Positions 62,539-64,000 of a DNA stretch of 64,000 bases are shown here, in pieces. Under the pieces are notes generated by a model. The model saw nothing but the letters and a program-made list of their open reading frames with translations. It did no database searches and was not told the origin of the DNA. This DNA comes from Armadillidium nasatum (taxonomy: Eukaryota > Arthropoda > Malacostraca > Isopoda > Armadillidiidae), in NCBI GenBank assembly GCA_009176605.1, contig SEYY01000113.1, positions 15,001-79,000 on the forward strand, read 5' to 3'. Within the stretch, counting starts at the first letter, position 1, and every line of letters starts with the position of its first letter. The translations under genes and the position numbers were made by a program.

Positions 62539-62660
62539 TTTGCACACCTTTAAACTCCGTGTATCGGGTCACGTCGGCCATTAGCGACCTGATTCAATAC
62601 TTCCCAACTCTGGTGGATATTGGTAGGCCTCTGGCCTTTGCACACCAGAGGAGACATATA

Positions 62661-62661
62661 A

Positions 62662-62731
<70 letters not shown>
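62661..62731. repeat. (TA)n array: LINE-A copy 3 tail
   Basis: Continues from the LINE-A 3' end GACATATAAATATATAATAT. The next 130 bases are AT-rich and unassigned. Confidence 0.97.
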
Positions 62732-62735
<4 letters not shown>

Positions 62736-62867
62736 CATAAAAATAAACTAAATTAAAAATTAGCGATATTCTTTAATATCGTTATGAATAAATTTTTTTC
62801 CGTTATTTCTCTTGCGCCACATAAACTCACAAAGATACGAATCCATTAATTTCCTTATTATTCAAGT

Positions 62868-64000
62868 GCAACATTTTTTTTTTTTTTTAAACAGAACGCC
62901 ACCACTTATAGGCAGAGCCCTTTTCAAGGATTGGACATACACAAAATGAAGGAAAACTCACTCAAACACACACCTAACGCACATCTCTCAGGTGGGCACA
63001 GACTGAAGCTTTAAAAAAAAAAAAATAGATGATGGTAGAGAGTTCCACAGAACAGACGTGGCTGGAAAGGAGGAGGCACCACAGCGGGCTAGCCTGGGGT
63101 TTCCTACATCAACACAAAGTTCGAATGAAAGTAGGGCACCCCTTGCGCAACGAGGACGACGCATCGGTGGAGAAATGCATGAGGCCAATTCCCTCTAGCA
63201 CTTGCCATTGTAGTACCTATAGAAAAAGGATAGTGCGCCAACGTCACGTTGCAGAGATAGGGGGACAAGAGAGTTAGAAAGTAGGGGACAGTTAATTAAT
63301 CTTTTAGCTTTAGACTCAACCCTATCCAGAAGAGAGGAGGAGCCGGAGCCCCCCCAAATGTGAGAACAGTACTCCATACAAGGGCGAATAAGACCCTTAT
63401 ATATTTGGAGTAACTGCTCAGAAGAAAAAAATTCATGCAACCTGAACAGAATTCCCAGCTTCTTATAGGCCGCTTTAGCAACCATTGTGATATGTGGTTT
63501 TCAAGACAATTTATTGTTTATGTTAAGACCAAGAATGTTAATGTTATTTACATTTGAGACGGGAGAGCCATCGAAGAGGATAGGAAAGTTGGGAGACGTT
63601 TTTGAGAGGGAGATGTGAAGAAGTTGAGTTTTTAAAGAGTTGAATTTCACAAGGTTGCTATGACCCCACCGGGAAATCCCATCCAGTTCCGCAAGAATAG
63701 AATCGGAAAGTTGAAGACGAGAAGCAAGTCTAGAAGCAAAAGAGGGAGCAGATTTGAAATGAGTATAAGAATGTAGAGTTGAGTCATCAGCATAAGAGTG
63801 AACAGAGTTAAAAGTGCAGTTAAGAAGATCGTTAAGCGCCACCACACAAGACTCCCCAAAGTCCCTAAGGGCAGAATACCATAAATCAGGAAGATAGGAA
63901 AGTATGTCACCAGTTGACCTCGAGCGTCGAAAGGCATACTATAGTGATCTTAAAGAAGAAATGAGACTCCAAATGATCCAGGAAATGAGAGTTTCAAAAA
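62868..64000 (-). mobile_element. LINE-B copy with RT motifs A-B deleted, runs off window
   Basis: Minus strand, 3' end with an A-tail (T-run at 62,873-62,888), then the C-terminal domain (YKGLIRPCMEYCSHIWGGSG; LINCPLLSNSLVPLSLQRDV) and motif C HSYADDSTLHSYTHFKSAPS (63,501-63,845). At about 63,838 GTGGCGCTT (VAL of motif A) joins directly to AACGATCTT (NDLL), so motif A and motif B are missing. The 5' part continues beyond base 64,000. Confidence 0.88.

Larger units (their letters stand above)
59217..62660 (+). mobile_element. LINE-A copy 3, near full length
   Basis: 5' leader (ACGTAGCGCCGT core at 59,227), endonuclease (about 59,880-60,500), pre-RT block (GMEAHIPYSFPSTRPNKPWF), RT (about 61,100-61,900, motif A VALDISKAFERVWNKALISK, motif C HSYADDFTLRYS) and C-terminal domain (62,080-62,540), then the 3' end CACACCAGAGGAGACATATA into (TA)n. 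Broken by many indels. A hAT-like MITE lies in the leader at 59,300. Jockey/CR1-like, from motif style. Confidence 0.9.

Overview
This is animal nuclear DNA: spliced exons with GT-AG introns, long simple-sequence arrays and many decayed retrotransposons. The mix of very long (TA)n and (CT)n arrays with LINE reverse transcriptases carrying an HSYADDSTLH-type motif suggests a decapod crustacean, probably a crab. That assignment is from memory of such genomes and is only moderately secure. About 33 (TA)n arrays cover roughly 3.8 kb by my boundary counts.

The one host gene I can support is a USP19-like deubiquitinase on the + strand. Eight exons lie between 15,685 and 57,474. In order they encode a first CS (p23-like) domain, a linker plus the first half of a second CS domain, the rest of that domain, a Pro-rich linker, the USP Cys box with catalytic Cys at 37,229-37,231, the QHDAQEF box, the first CxxC of the USP zinc ribbon, and a ubiquitin-like insert. 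All splice phases agree except at the exon 2/3 junction, where one extra T in a T8 run of exon 2 would explain the clash. The 5' end lies upstream of the window. The second zinc CxxC, MYND finger, His box and C-terminal anchor lie downstream. Exon numbers here are within-window numbers.

The other ~97% is intron or flank made of mobile elements. (1) A Penelope-like element with GIY-YIG endonuclease between inverted pLTR-type repeats (1-1764). (2) Three recurrent non-LTR families, named here LINE-A (best copy 59,217-62,660), LINE-B (best copy 26,866-29,093) and LINE-D (best copy 20,055-22,197), plus a single LINE-C (42,801-45,510). (3) A Ty3/gypsy-like fragment interrupted by LINE-B. (4) A deleted mariner and a Tc1-like MITE. 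(5) Several hAT-type elements, three with clear 8-bp target duplications, one of which carries a BED finger. (6) A ~9.4-kb near-perfect palindrome (5,851-15,290) that starts exactly at a 100-N scaffold gap, and a second ~1-kb palindrome (3,211-4,245), both with (TA)n at or near the centre.

The most unusual pattern is how mobile elements and (TA)n arrays fit together. All three LINE-A 5' ends begin at a (TA)n edge. All four LINE-D 3' ends run into (TA)n. Several hAT-like MITE families, each with its own repeated subterminal hexamer (TATCGG, GCGGAT, GAATCC, AAGTAC, ATCTGG, GATTAA, GTGCGG), sit in or against (TA)n. I saw no CRISPR array, operon, tRNA or rRNA gene.
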